The notes: a model not told the origin generated them from the sequence alone. A DNA stretch of 64,000 nt from JAMQPK01 sp963782595 (GCA_963782595.1 CAWAKJ010000002.1:310001-374000), one strand, 5' to 3'. Positions 8,177 through 18,067 are shown, numbered from the stretch's first letter. Program-made: numbers and translations.

Positions 8177-9526
8177 ATGATTATTACCAAGAGGTCGATT
8201 TCGCGTCGCACTGTGTTGCGCGGCATGGGTGTCACGTTGGCATTGCCGCTGCTCGACGGGATGGTGCCGGCATTGACGGCGTCGGAAAAGTCCGCGGCGA
8301 AGGCCGTCAATCGTTTCGGCGCGGTATACGTTCCCAACGGCATGATGATGAAGGATTGGGTGCCGGCGGCGGAAGGCGCGGCTTTCGAGTTCAAGTCCTC
8401 GATGACCAGCCTGGAGCCCTTCCGCGACCACGTGCTCGTGCTGAGCAATCTCAACTGTGTTCCGATGGCCGGCCGCCCCGGAGGTACGCACGCCAAGGCT
8501 TCCACACGCTTTCTCACGGACGTCTCACCGCCGACCAGCGAGTCCCTCATCGATGCAGGTATTTCCGTGGATCAAATCCTCGCGCAGGAAACGGGGAAGT
8601 ACACCCAGCTGGCGTCTCTTGAACTCGGAATCGAATCGAGCGACATGGCCGGTGCCTGTGACACCGGTTTCGCCTGCCCGTACACCAACACGATCTCGTG
8701 GCGCAGCGCCAACACGCCACTGCCCACAGAAAACAACCCGCGCGTGATCTTCGAGCGGCTGTTCGGCGATAGCGGCAGTACAGATCCAAAGACGCGGCTC
8801 GCCCGCCTCCGTCAACAGCGCAGCATTCTGGATTCCATGACCGAGGAGGTCTCCGACTTCCGGACCAGGCTCTCCCCGGCTGACAGAAGCAAACTGGTCG
8901 AGTATCTCGAGGCCATCCGCGATGTGGAACGCCGTATCGAGAAGGCGGAAGCACAGAGGGATCAGCAGTTGCCGACCATCGACCACCCGGCTGGCATACC
9001 AGGAACCTACGAGGAACATGTCAAGTTGATGTTCGACCTGCAGGTGTTGGCCTATCAAACCGACATGACGCGGGTCATCACGATGATGATTGGACGCGAA
9101 CAGAGCGGCATGACCTATCCGCAGATCGGCGTGCCCGACTCTCATCACCCGATCTCGCACCACCAGGGCAATGTGGAAAAAATTGCGAGTCTGTCAAAAA
9201 TCAATGCCTATCACGTCAGCCTCTTCTCATACCTGATCGAGAAGCTTCGGGTAACGCCCGATGGTGATGGGACGTTGCTGGACCACATCACGATGCTCTA
9301 CGGCTGCGGCATCGCCGACAGCAACTCGCATTCTCCGCTCGATATTCCACTGCTGTTGGTGGGTGGTGGCGTGGGCCGCATAAAAGGTGGACGTCATATC
9401 CGGTATGGAAAGGACACGCCGCTGGCGAATCTACACCTGACGTTGATCGATCAGTTCGGTGTGCACGTGGATCGGATTGGGGACAGCACCGGACGGGTGG
9501 ACGATCGACAGTTGTCTCTGGGCTAG
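8177..9526 (+). CDS. DUF1552 domain-containing exported protein
   Basis: A 449-residue protein with a Tat signal ('SRRTVLRGMGVTLALPLLDG'). It spans the DUF1552 family almost completely: 'GGTHAKASTRFLTD', 'SVDQILAQETGKYTQLASLELGIE' region, 'PADRSKLVEYLEAIRDVERRI' region, and C-terminal 'MLYGCGIADSNSHSPLDIP'. DUF1552 proteins resemble the DUF1501/sulfatase-like alkaline phosphatase fold and are nearly always encoded next to DUF1592 cytochromes, as here. ATG at 8177 is chosen over the in-frame TTG at 8171 because GGAG at 8165-8168 lies at the proper distance from the ATG. Function unknown; a periplasmic complex with the upstream cytochrome is likely from conserved adjacency. Confidence 0.9.
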   Translation: MIITKRSISRRTVLRGMGVTLALPLLDGMVPALTASEKSAAKAVNRFGAVYVPNGMMMKDWVPAAEGAAFEFKSSMTSLEPFRDHVLVLSNLNCVPMAGRPGGTHAKASTRFLTDVSPPTSESLIDAGISVDQILAQETGKYTQLASLELGIESSDMAGACDTGFACPYTNTISWRSANTPLPTENNPRVIFERLFGDSGSTDPKTRLARLRQQRSILDSMTEEVSDFRTRLSPADRSKLVEYLEAIRDVERRIEKAEAQRDQQLPTIDHPAGIPGTYEEHVKLMFDLQVLAYQTDMTRVITMMIGREQSGMTYPQIGVPDSHHPISHHQGNVEKIASLSKINAYHVSLFSYLIEKLRVTPDGDGTLLDHITMLYGCGIADSNSHSPLDIPLLLVGGGVGRIKGGRHIRYGKDTPLANLHLTLIDQFGVHVDRIGDSTGRVDDRQLSLG

Positions 9527-9619
9527 GCAGTTGTTTCGGCCGCGACCGGGGGCATCGCGTGGCTGCTCTGTCGCGGTGCGTGGTTCCCTTGCGCTGGCTT
9601 CATTCTGGAGACAACGAGG

Positions 9620-11128
9620 ATGCAATTGAAGGTGAAGGGCGTGGCTGGATGCTGGATCGTCGCATTGGCCTCTGTCGCGAGTCTGGCAGCCGTCCGTGAT
9701 ACGCGTCTGATTGACGCCGTCAAAGATAGCAAGGTCAAGACAGTGCAGGCGCTGATACGAGCGCGCGTCGACGTGAATGCGCCCGCTGCCGACGGCGCTA
9801 CCGCCTTGCACTGGGCGGTGCACAGGGACAATCTGACCACTGCGGATCTCTTGATGCGCGCTGGCGCCCGCCCGAATGTCACGAACGATCTGGGCGTGAC
9901 ACCGCTGCACCTGGCTTGCACGAATCGCAGCGCGGCGATGGTCAGCAGACTGTTGACCGCCGGAGCGAATCCCAACGCGACACTGCCACGTGGTGAGACC
10001 GTGCTCATGGAATGCGCGCGCACGGGAAATGCGGACGCCGTGGCGGCCCTGCTCAGGGCGGGCGCTCGTGTGAACGAGGCAGAGAAGGTCAACCAGCAGA
10101 CAGCGCTGATGTGGGCAGTGGCCCAGCAGCATCCGAAGGTGGTTCAGGTCTTACTCGAAGGTGGGGCGGACATTCGCGCTCGTTCGCGTACATATCCGCA
10201 GATTGTTGAAACCGGTAACAGGGGAGGAAGCGGCGACGTATCAACTGTTCTTCGGGGAGGCAGCACGCCCCTGCTTTTTGCGGCGAGAGTGGGCGACGTC
10301 GAGTCCGCCAGGCTGCTGCTCGCATCCGGCGCGGATGTGAACGATGCGCTGCCGGACGGTGCGAGTGCCTTGGTAGTGGCTGCCCACAGCGGCCACGGAG
10401 CCCTCGGTGCGCTGCTACTCGAAAAAGGCGCCAATCCGAACGCCGCAGAGGCCGGTTACAGCGCCCTTCACGCCGCAATCGACAGGAGCGACCTGTCGCT
10501 GGTGCAGGCGCTTCTGCGTCATGGCGCGAATCCGGACATTCGTCTGGCGAAGGGCACTCCGGCGAGGCGCGACAGCAATGACTTTCAACTCGCCTCACGG
10601 CTGATCGGCTCGACGGCATATCTATTGGCTGCGAAGTTCGTGGAGGTCGAGATCATGCGCGCCCTCGCTGCGGGAGGGGCCGATGTGCGGCTGGCGATGC
10701 CGGATGGGACGACCGCGCTCATGCTGGCGGCCGGCCATGGGGAGGCTCGGGCCCGGACCGACTTCGTGCGCCGGAATGAAACCCGCCGGCAGATATGTGT
10801 GTGCGACGGCGGAGTCGTCGAGACTGAAAGTCAGGTTCACGCGGCGATGATGGTGGCACTGGCTGCAGACCCCGATGTCAACGCGGTCAATCGCGCGAGC
10901 GACACCGCCGTCCATTTTGCGGCGGCGATGGGGTTTGATTCGGTCGTGCAGTTGCTCGCCGACAAGGGCGCCGACGTCAACGTCAAGAACAAGCGCGGAC
11001 TGACGCCATTGGCACTCGCGCGCGGAAACAATGGTCGTCGCGGTTTCGCCGGGGATGACGAGGCCGGGCCCGGTGCTTCCGGCGCCAGTACGACGGCGTT
11101 GTTGCGAAAACTCGGGGCCACAGAATGA
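9620..11128 (+). CDS. exported ankyrin-repeat protein
   Basis: A 502-residue protein with a signal peptide ('GCWIVALASVASLAAV') followed by ankyrin repeats running almost to the end. Typical units are 'ADGATALHWAVHRDNLTTA', 'DLGVTPLHLACTNRSAAMV', 'RGETVLMECARTGNADAV', 'QQTALMWAVAQQHPKVV', 'GASALVVAAHSGHGALGA' and 'DTAVHFAAAMGFDSVVQLL'. No enzymatic domain is visible, so it is probably a periplasmic protein-protein scaffold. It lies between the DUF1592/DUF1552 pair and a TonB-dependent receptor, with 93 and 45 bp spacing, and likely works with them. The precise partner is unknown. Confidence 0.9.
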   Translation: MQLKVKGVAGCWIVALASVASLAAVRDTRLIDAVKDSKVKTVQALIRARVDVNAPAADGATALHWAVHRDNLTTADLLMRAGARPNVTNDLGVTPLHLACTNRSAAMVSRLLTAGANPNATLPRGETVLMECARTGNADAVAALLRAGARVNEAEKVNQQTALMWAVAQQHPKVVQVLLEGGADIRARSRTYPQIVETGNRGGSGDVSTVLRGGSTPLLFAARVGDVESARLLLASGADVNDALPDGASALVVAAHSGHGALGALLLEKGANPNAAEAGYSALHAAIDRSDLSLVQALLRHGANPDIRLAKGTPARRDSNDFQLASRLIGSTAYLLAAKFVEVEIMRALAAGGADVRLAMPDGTTALMLAAGHGEARARTDFVRRNETRRQICVCDGGVVETESQVHAAMMVALAADPDVNAVNRASDTAVHFAAAMGFDSVVQLLADKGADVNVKNKRGLTPLALARGNNGRRGFAGDDEAGPGASGASTTALLRKLGATE

Positions 11129-11173
11129 AATCGTTTCTCGAGTCGGAATCTGTCATTCGATAAGGAGACAGGC

Positions 11174-14113
11174 ATGTCCGGACAAATGATCTCACGCAGC
11201 GGCCTGGTCTTGGCTGTGGTCTTGCTGCTTCCTCACTTGAGCGCGGCCCAAAGCGGAATCGCAGGGGTGGTGCGGGACACCAGCGGCGCGGTACTGCCTG
11301 GCGTGACGGTAGAGGCTTCGAGCCCAGTACTCATTGAGAAGGTGCGCACCGTCGTCACTAGCGCCGATGGGACCTACACCATCGTCGACCTGCGACCTGG
11401 CGTCTACGCGGTCACCTTCTCCCTCACCGGCTTTAGCACTATTCGGCGCGAGGGGCTCGAGTTGCCGGCGTCGTTCACGGCGACTGTCAGCGTGGCGATG
11501 CAGGTTGGCGCCATTGAAGAGACCGTGACGGTCAGTGGAGAGACGCCGCTCGTCGACGCTCACAACGCGACCACCCAGGTGCTGTACACAACGGCGATGC
11601 TCGAAACGTTGCCGTCCAACTCGCGGTCACCTCAGTCCTTCGCCGCTCTCACGCCCGGCGTGAGAGGGGCGCCCCTCTCTCAGGCGCCAGGCGGCGTGGA
11701 CGACATGGGGGCGAGCGCCCATGGCGGTGCCGCTTCGGACTACACGATTGACGGCATGACGACGGCCACGATCAACGGGATGCAGGGGGGAAGCATTACC
11801 TTTCGCGTTGCGCAGGCTTACGTCGCAGAGATTGCCGTAACCACAGGCGGGGGGACGGCCGAGTCTTCCTACGGGAACATGATTACCAACGTCATTCCCA
11901 AGGAGGGCGGAAACAATTTCAGTGGGAGTTTCTACACCGAGTATACCGGCGAAAATCTTGCTGCGAGCAACCTTACCGACGAGTTGAGAGACTACGGGTT
12001 TACCGCCAACAGCCTGTCGAAGACGCTCAAGTTCCTGGAGATTAGTCCGGCCTTCGGGGGGCGTCTGCTCCGGGACAAGCTCTGGTTCTTCACATCGTAC
12101 AAGACCTATGAAGTCGTGACCGTTCGCCAGAGCGTCTACGACAACCTGACGCCGCGCGGCAATATCTATACGCCGGATCTGACGCAGCCCGCGAAGCTGA
12201 AGCTGACCCAAATCAGCAGGAACGCGCGACTGACGTGGCAGGCGGCGCAGAAGCACAAGTTCAGTCTCTTTGCAGATAACGCCCCGCAGATCGCGTGGCA
12301 CCGGGGCCGTGCGCTCAGCGCGCCGGAAGCCACCAACTACAGTCCCTATTTGCCGAATATCTTCATGTCGGTGGGGTGGAAATCGCCAATCAACAATCGA
12401 TGGCTCCTCGAAGCCTCCCTCGCGCATAACTCATCGAACTACGACCAGCGCCGGCATACGACAGAGACGTGCCTCTGTAGCGCGCCGGATGTCGGCTACG
12501 ACGTGATTTCGAAATTCGAATCGTCAACGAACATCATGTGGGGAGCGTCTTCGACGCTCGGTGGCGGTGCGGAGTCGAATCTGTATGGACCGAACGACTC
12601 CAAGCTGCTTCAATACCAAGCCAGCGGCTCGTACATCACCGGCTCGCACGCGGTCAAGATCGGCATGCGGCGAGAGTCGGGAACGATCTTGTTCGGGCGT
12701 GAGCCAAACGGAGACCAGGCCTGGACCTTCAGGAACAACCTGCCCAACTCCATTCGGTTGTACGCGACACCGTTCAGATATGAAAACCACATTCACCCGA
12801 ACCTGGGGTTGTATGCCCAAGATCAGTGGGTGCACAAGCGACTGACCGTGACGGCTGGCCTGCGATATGACTATTTCACGATGAGTTCCCCCGAAACGTC
12901 GCTTGGTGCCGGTCAGTTTGTCAATGCGCGTCAGTTTCCGGAAGCGACCCTTGTGACGTGGCATGACATCAACCCCCGCATCGGCGTGTCCTACGATCTG
13001 TTCGGGGATGCCAGGACGGCGTTGAAGGCGAGCTTCGGCCGGTATGTCGCATCACAGGATGGCGCAGGAACCCGCGGCCTCGGCCGCAACAACCCGGTCG
13101 TGCGTTCAGTCATCGAGGCCGACAGAACCTGGACCGATAACGGCAACTTCGTCCCGGACTGCGATCTCAGGAATCCGCTTCAGAACGGCGAGTGCGGACA
13201 GATCTCGAATCTGAATTTTGGACAGAACAATCCAAATGCCCTCGTCTATGCCGAGGAATTGACCACGAGCCTGAGACCCTATCACTTTGAAACGACCGTA
13301 CAGGTCCAACGGCAGCTTGCGCAAGGGATATCGCTCACGGCAGGGTACTACCGCCGTGATTTCAAGAACTTCACAGTCAACGACAATACGTTCGTCACCC
13401 CCAATGATTTCAGTCGTTACTGTGTGACCGAGCCAGTCGATACCCGGCTGCCGGGTGGCGGTGGCAGTCAGATCTGCGATTTATATGACGTCAGCCAGGC
13501 GCTGTTCGGCAGGACAGCGATCGTCGTGCGTCCTGACACGGACTTCGGCAAGGGGACCCAGACCTATAACGGCGTCGATGTCACGATGCAGGCGCGGCTG
13601 AAGAATGGTGTCACGTTCACCGGTGGCTTGAGCACTGACAAGCAGACGACCAACACGTGTTACGTCGTCGACTCGCCTGGCGCGCTCCGTTTCTGCAACA
13701 GCACTACGCCAATTCTGCAGTTCTATACAGTCACGGGTTTCGTGCCGCTGCGGTGGGGCATGGTGACGGGCGTCGTATATCGGGATCTGCCGGGACCCCA
13801 AATTACCGCGACCCGCAATTACACAAGTGCTGAAGCTGCGTCTCTTGGCCGCCCGCTCTCGAGCGGAACCGTCAACATCCCCTTGATCGAACCCGGCACG
13901 ATGTATAACGACCGGCAGCGACAACTCGACCTCCGATTCTCAAAAAGAATGCGGGTGGGCGGAGTACGGCTGACTGGCAATTTCGATATCTCAAATGTGC
14001 TCAACGGTTCGGCAGTCACCGCGCAGAACAACACCTACGGTCCCAACTGGATGGTACCTTCAGCCATTCAGTTTGGGCGCTTCGTCAAGCTGGGCGGGCA
14101 GTTGGACTTCTGA
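11174..14113 (+). CDS. TonB-dependent receptor with carboxypeptidase-regulatory N-domain
   Basis: A 979-residue outer-membrane protein. A signal peptide ending near 'LSAAQS' is followed by a CarboxypepD-reg domain (about 27-110, 'GIAGVVRDTSGAVLPGVTVE'), a plug domain with 'VTVSGETPLVDAHNATT', and a long beta-barrel ending in the aromatic 'LGGQLDF'. This Oar-like architecture is the common large transporter type in Acidobacteriota. A strong Shine-Dalgarno AAGGAG lies before ATG 11174. It closes the four-gene DUF1592 operon, suggesting that the cluster imports and processes an external polymer or chelated compound; ligand unknown. Confidence 0.93.
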   Translation: MSGQMISRSGLVLAVVLLLPHLSAAQSGIAGVVRDTSGAVLPGVTVEASSPVLIEKVRTVVTSADGTYTIVDLRPGVYAVTFSLTGFSTIRREGLELPASFTATVSVAMQVGAIEETVTVSGETPLVDAHNATTQVLYTTAMLETLPSNSRSPQSFAALTPGVRGAPLSQAPGGVDDMGASAHGGAASDYTIDGMTTATINGMQGGSITFRVAQAYVAEIAVTTGGGTAESSYGNMITNVIPKEGGNNFSGSFYTEYTGENLAASNLTDELRDYGFTANSLSKTLKFLEISPAFGGRLLRDKLWFFTSYKTYEVVTVRQSVYDNLTPRGNIYTPDLTQPAKLKLTQISRNARLTWQAAQKHKFSLFADNAPQIAWHRGRALSAPEATNYSPYLPNIFMSVGWKSPINNRWLLEASLAHNSSNYDQRRHTTETCLCSAPDVGYDVISKFESSTNIMWGASSTLGGGAESNLYGPNDSKLLQYQASGSYITGSHAVKIGMRRESGTILFGREPNGDQAWTFRNNLPNSIRLYATPFRYENHIHPNLGLYAQDQWVHKRLTVTAGLRYDYFTMSSPETSLGAGQFVNARQFPEATLVTWHDINPRIGVSYDLFGDARTALKASFGRYVASQDGAGTRGLGRNNPVVRSVIEADRTWTDNGNFVPDCDLRNPLQNGECGQISNLNFGQNNPNALVYAEELTTSLRPYHFETTVQVQRQLAQGISLTAGYYRRDFKNFTVNDNTFVTPNDFSRYCVTEPVDTRLPGGGGSQICDLYDVSQALFGRTAIVVRPDTDFGKGTQTYNGVDVTMQARLKNGVTFTGGLSTDKQTTNTCYVVDSPGALRFCNSTTPILQFYTVTGFVPLRWGMVTGVVYRDLPGPQITATRNYTSAEAASLGRPLSSGTVNIPLIEPGTMYNDRQRQLDLRFSKRMRVGGVRLTGNFDISNVLNGSAVTAQNNTYGPNWMVPSAIQFGRFVKLGGQLDF

Positions 14114-14138
14114 TACGGCGCCTCAAAGGGACTCGGGC

Positions 14139-14766
14139 ATGAAGATCATCGGCACGGCTGCGGCAGGCGAGGCCTGGCTCGTGCTGCAGAGCGAAGTCTG
14201 TGGACCCACCCAGGGTGCCGTAAGCCGCTTTCCTCTGGTTACACAGACGAGGCCTGCGGAGAAGATGTTCGACAATCTCTACGTCTTGTCGAACAACGAC
14301 GTCCTGGTGTGGGTCATCACGACATCAGAAGGACTGTCCTGATCGATACGTCATCGCCGACGGCCAGAAATTGACCATCGGTGACGAGACGATCACCTTC
14401 TACATAACGCCAGCCAGTACGCGCGGGAGCGTTTCTGCTCTCATTCCCGTCAAAGACAAGGGCGTGCCACATCTGGCGGCATTCTGGGGCAGCAACGTCA
14501 TCAGCGCAACAAGCTCCAAGGACGATCTCAACGCTTACTGCGGCGGCAGCACGCCGCTTCGGAGACATCGCGGCGGCGGCCGGCGCCGACGTTCTCATTA
14601 CAAACCACGAGCGCTGCTTCGACCTGAACAAGAAGCTCTATTCCGCCCGCGCCAATCCCGCCGGACGCAATCCCTTCATTGTGGGCAAAACGGCAGTCAG
14701 AAACCATATGCAGGTACTCACACACTGCACACAGGCGCTGGCGTTGGCCGCCCGATCAGAAAAATA
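14139..14766 (+). pseudogene. decayed MBL-fold metallohydrolase gene
   Basis: Fragments in three frames together resemble a subclass B3-like metallo-beta-lactamase-fold protein. The start 'KMFDNLYVLSNNDVLVWVITT' (frame of 14139) ends at TGA 14340-14342. A second frame continues 'RYVIADGQKLTIGDE' and 'RGSVSALIPVKDKGVPHLAAF', and a third ends 'AAAAGADVLITNHERCFD...NPFIVGKTAV'. The core between the first two pieces, which should hold the HxHxDH zinc motif, is deleted, and the usual 'TPGHTPGT' is 'TPASTRGS'. No functional enzyme can result. It sits directly after the TonB-receptor operon. Confidence 0.75.
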
Positions 14767-14802
14767 GAACGCCGCTCGTGAACAGGGTGTTCGGTGGAAG
14801 CG

Positions 14803-15498
14803 CTAATAGCCCTGAGTCAAGCAGTAGCCATCTCGATGGGCTGTTCGGACAAAGACAGGCTGATGCGGGTCCCGTTCTATTTTCTGACGAAGTCGAAAGA
14901 TAGCCTGATCCACGGATCTGGTGAGGGTCGTCGGAGTGACGCCCCCCCAAACCGCCGCCAATAGTTCGTCCCGCGTAACGACCTGGCCCTGGCGCTCAGC
15001 CAGGTACCTCAGGATCTTGAACTCCTGTGTCGTCAAAGTGACGGCCTTTTTGCCTGATCGGGCGGTTTGCTTCTGGAAATCAATTACCAGGCGACCGACC
15101 GACAGATGATTGACCGTGGCCGACGGAGAGCGCCGAAGCACAACGCGAATCCTCGCGAACAACTCTTCGAAGTCAACGGGCTTTGTAATGTAATCCTCCG
15201 CACCCAAATCGAGCCCTTTCAGTTTGTCTGCCCTTTGGCTTCGCGCTGAGAGGATGATGATCGGGATGCGGCCGGTCCGTTGCAACATCGGGCACAGCGC
15301 GAGACCGTCCCTGTCTGGCAAGGTCAGATCCAGTATCACAAGATCAGGTCTGAAGGTGTCGACGATGGCCAGGGCTGCCTGTCCGCTCCCGACCGCTTCT
15401 ACCTGATATCCTTCGAACTTCAGGTTGCCTTCGAGGATTGATCTGAAAATCCGGTCGTCTTCGACGACAAGTACCCGCTTATGCAATGTCATCCTCAA
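14803..15498 (-). CDS. OmpR/PhoB-family response regulator
   Basis: A 231-residue two-component regulator. The N-terminal receiver has the acidic pair 'VVEDDRIF', the phospho-acceptor Asp in 'LVILDLTLPD' and the conserved Lys in 'ITKPVD'. The C-terminal half is a winged-helix DNA-binding domain ('LTTQEFKILRYLAERQGQVV', 'TRDELLAAVWG', 'FVRTAHRDGYCL'). Its start overlaps the 3' end of the histidine-kinase gene by 20 bp, so the two are translationally coupled and form a cognate pair. The genes it controls are not shown by the sequence. Members of this family often bind direct repeats with about 10-bp spacing. Confidence 0.95.
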   Translation of the reverse strand: MRMTLHKRVLVVEDDRIFRSILEGNLKFEGYQVEAVGSGQAALAIVDTFRPDLVILDLTLPDRDGLALCPMLQRTGRIPIIILSARSQRADKLKGLDLGAEDYITKPVDFEELFARIRVVLRRSPSATVNHLSVGRLVIDFQKQTARSGKKAVTLTTQEFKILRYLAERQGQVVTRDELLAAVWGGVTPTTLTRSVDQAIFRLRQKIERDPHQPVFVRTAHRDGYCLTQGY

Positions 15499-17150
15499 TC
15501 GAAGGCAGAATCACCCGCGCGATGGTTCCGACACCGTAGGTGCTGTCCAGCACAAACCGCCCGCCATGATCGCCGACAATGCGCGCGACAATTGAAAGAC
15601 CCAGGCCGCTCCCTCCGGGCTGCACACGCCGCCCCCTGACATACTTTCGCTGGACTGTTTGTAAATCATGCTCGGGTATGCCGACGCCGCGATCCGCGAT
15701 CTCAATGACGACGTTGGGAGGCTCGTTCCTGATGGCGATACGAATCGATCGAGTGTCCGCGGAGTACCGGATGGCGTTGTCCATCAAATTATCCATCACC
15801 AATATCATGGAATCGCGATCGACGCGAACCAGCGACACATCAAGAGGAATATCCACATCGAGGGCGAACCTGCCTTCAGTGAGTGGATGCTGGAACACCT
15901 GCAGGACATGTTCAATGATCGTCGCGATCGCCAACGGCTCGAATGAGTACGCACTGGCGATATCGGTGACGCGGGCGGATGCAAGCAGGTTATTGATGAG
16001 ACGCTTGAGGCGCGTTGATTCCTGTTTGAGAAGCCCGGAAAAGGTTTGAATTGTCTCGGGAGAAACCGGGACCCGCCCCAGCGTATCTGCCATGGCAAGA
16101 ATATTCGTGAGAGGCATCTTCAGTTCGTGAGTGACGGACGAGACAAAATCCGACCGCATGGCTGCGAGAGCCCATCCAACGGTGGTCGCTCGAATCGCGA
16201 GGAACAAGCCGGCGAAAAGCGCGCACACCGCAACGCCGGCAACGATCAACGCTTGATCGGCCCCCTGGGATGCCGCGAGGAGCGGAGAGTTGCTCGCCTG
16301 GCTGACGCTTATCGTCCATGTCTGCACTGGATGTTCAGAAGGAAGCGCCATTTTTCCGGATGACGGATTGAGAAACAAGATTGGAAACTTCCTGACTGTC
16401 CCCGATCTGCTCCTTTGGTCTCCCCAGACCAGCGCGTTCCGCTCATCGAACACGCCGATGTTCAACCTGCTTCCGCGTTCTGAGAGGTCGGTGATTTCAG
16501 AGAGCAAGTCAGGAAAGTAGGATTGTCGAACCCACGAGAGATTGACGGTGAATCCGGTAACGGATTGTGGTTGTTCGGTGCGTGAATTCCCGTATTTCAA
16601 GCGAGCGACGATCTGATATTCCTCATTGCCAAGCGTGGTATTGAACGCGACGTAGCGATAACGTCCGGCCCCGTACCGAATCAACCAGTCGCCGAAGGGG
16701 CTCGCTGGCTGGCGGGTTGGTGACGAGGATCACGGGGAAGTGACCCTCCGGACGCTCCTGAGGCAGCCAGGCAGGATAACGAGCCACGCGATTGAAGAAG
16801 ACAATTGTGCTGTCGTTGCTCTCCCATCTGAAGAAGGATTCGGGATACGGATATCGCGTAAACGCAAGTGCGACCTGGGCACTTGTGTCGGCGAGCGAGA
16901 CCGCAGCATCCGCCCAATCGTCATTGGCCAGGACGCGTCCCTGGACCCCGCTCATATCGCGCATCACGGCCGTCGAGAGCAGCGTTGCGACCTCGTTGGT
17001 ATCGAGCTCCGTCAGCAATTCTGAAGAGCGTTGCCAACCTCGAGTTGCGTTGTAGCCAAATGTGAGGAGCGTGATCGTCCCGAGCCCGGTCAAGACAGCC
17101 AGGACAATCATGAACCATCCGTCCCGGGCAAGCCTTGATTCAGCGCTCAC
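15479..17150 (-). CDS. membrane sensor histidine kinase (interrupted by one frameshift)
   Basis: Two overlapping frames together encode a kinase of about 556 residues. The N-terminal part has a membrane helix ('MIVLAVLTGLGTITLLTFG'), a CHASE4-like extracytoplasmic domain ('VLANDDWADAAVSLAD'), and a second helix ('ALIVAGVAVCALFAGLFLAI'). The C-terminal half has the H-box 'SVTHELKMPLTNI', N-box 'DNLMDNAIRYS', G1 'IADRGVGIPEHD' and G2 'GGSGLGLSIV'. The frames join at a GGGG run (16697-16700 on the plus strand); removing one base restores 'ASEPFGDWLIRYGAGRYRYV'. Start GTG 17150 overlaps the TAXI stop by 4 bp (GTGA). Everything else is intact, so this may be a sequencing error, a recent mutation or a phase-variable site. 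Confidence 0.85.
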
Positions 17151-18067
17151 TGTGAGAGCTCTCGGCGACGAAAGAATCGAGCCGCCGCCGGATGCAACGG
17201 AATGGATGTGGAAGCCCGATCGATACCGAGGGCTGCAGAAGGGCCGAGCGGAGCGAAGTATGACTCGAGCACGCGAGTCACGAGAGTGTTGTCCAGACTG
17301 GATCGGCACACGAGAAGCAAATCAACCCCGATCGTCCAAATCGCCTTGTCCTGATGCGGATACGTGGCGCGCGGAATCAGCGTTCGGCTGACAAATGGTT
17401 GTTGCAAGCGGAGCCGTTCGACACTTGCACCGTCCAGCTCGATCAACCGGGCGCCGTGGATGGCTGTGTTCCCGGATTCCGGGTCAAAAACAGCGAACGT
17501 CGCGTCCATAGTGCCAGCAGCAAGCTGCTTGAGGGCAGCCGAATATGGCAGGAATTCGGCGTGAATATCGGGCAGTTCGACTCCAGCCGCTTTCAGGGAC
17601 AGTTGCGCAATCAGTTCGGTCCCCGTACTTCGAACACCCAAGTTGACCTTCAGGCCACGCAGATCTGAAACTGACGTCACCTTCGGCGACAGGTCCTCGC
17701 GGACAAACAAATGGACGACGTTCAATCCAAGTACTGTGATGGCGCGAAGCTCCTGGAACGGTGGCTCGGTTCCCAAGCGGCCGACCAAAGACAGATACGA
17801 CACATCCGCCGTTGCGGCGCCGATATCGATTGCGCCCTGCTGCAACTTGGCAAGGACGGCAATTGAGCCTCCGCTTTGCAGTGCGATTTCCTCGACTGAA
17901 ACATCTGGCAACCGAGAAATAATCTCACCGAGTTGTGGCGCTGAATTTGAATGGGCCAGTCGGACGAACGTCATGGCCGGCTTGGGTGGAGAGCTGTTCT
18001 CGCATCCAACGCCGGTCATGAGGAGCAGCAGAATCACTCCAGCCGTGCGTCGCGTTTCAACGACCAT
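17147..18067 (-). CDS. TAXI-family solute-binding lipoprotein
   Basis: A 306-residue protein with a lipoprotein signal ending in lipobox 'TGVGC' (Cys22), chosen by starting at ATG 18067. The rest resembles TAXI (TRAP-associated extracytoplasmic immunogenic) binding proteins: 'SGGSIAVLAKLQQGAIDIGAA' style opening lobe, 'VTSVSDLRGLKVNLGVRSTG' hinge, and 'QLAAGTMDATFAV'. No TRAP permease gene is adjacent. It is instead coupled to a histidine kinase by a 4-bp overlap, so a sensing role as ligand-binding partner of the kinase is likely. TAXI proteins bind small carboxylates or amino acids such as glutamate; the ligand here is unknown. Confidence 0.85.
   Translation of the reverse strand: MVVETRRTAGVILLLLMTGVGCENSSPPKPAMTFVRLAHSNSAPQLGEIISRLPDVSVEEIALQSGGSIAVLAKLQQGAIDIGAATADVSYLSLVGRLGTEPPFQELRAITVLGLNVVHLFVREDLSPKVTSVSDLRGLKVNLGVRSTGTELIAQLSLKAAGVELPDIHAEFLPYSAALKQLAAGTMDATFAVFDPESGNTAIHGARLIELDGASVERLRLQQPFVSRTLIPRATYPHQDKAIWTIGVDLLLVCRSSLDNTLVTRVLESYFAPLGPSAALGIDRASTSIPLHPAAARFFRRRELSQ

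Noticed and set aside
14139..14766. One or two small intact hypothetical genes
   Set aside because: The short frames only make sense as displaced pieces of a single MBL-fold protein.
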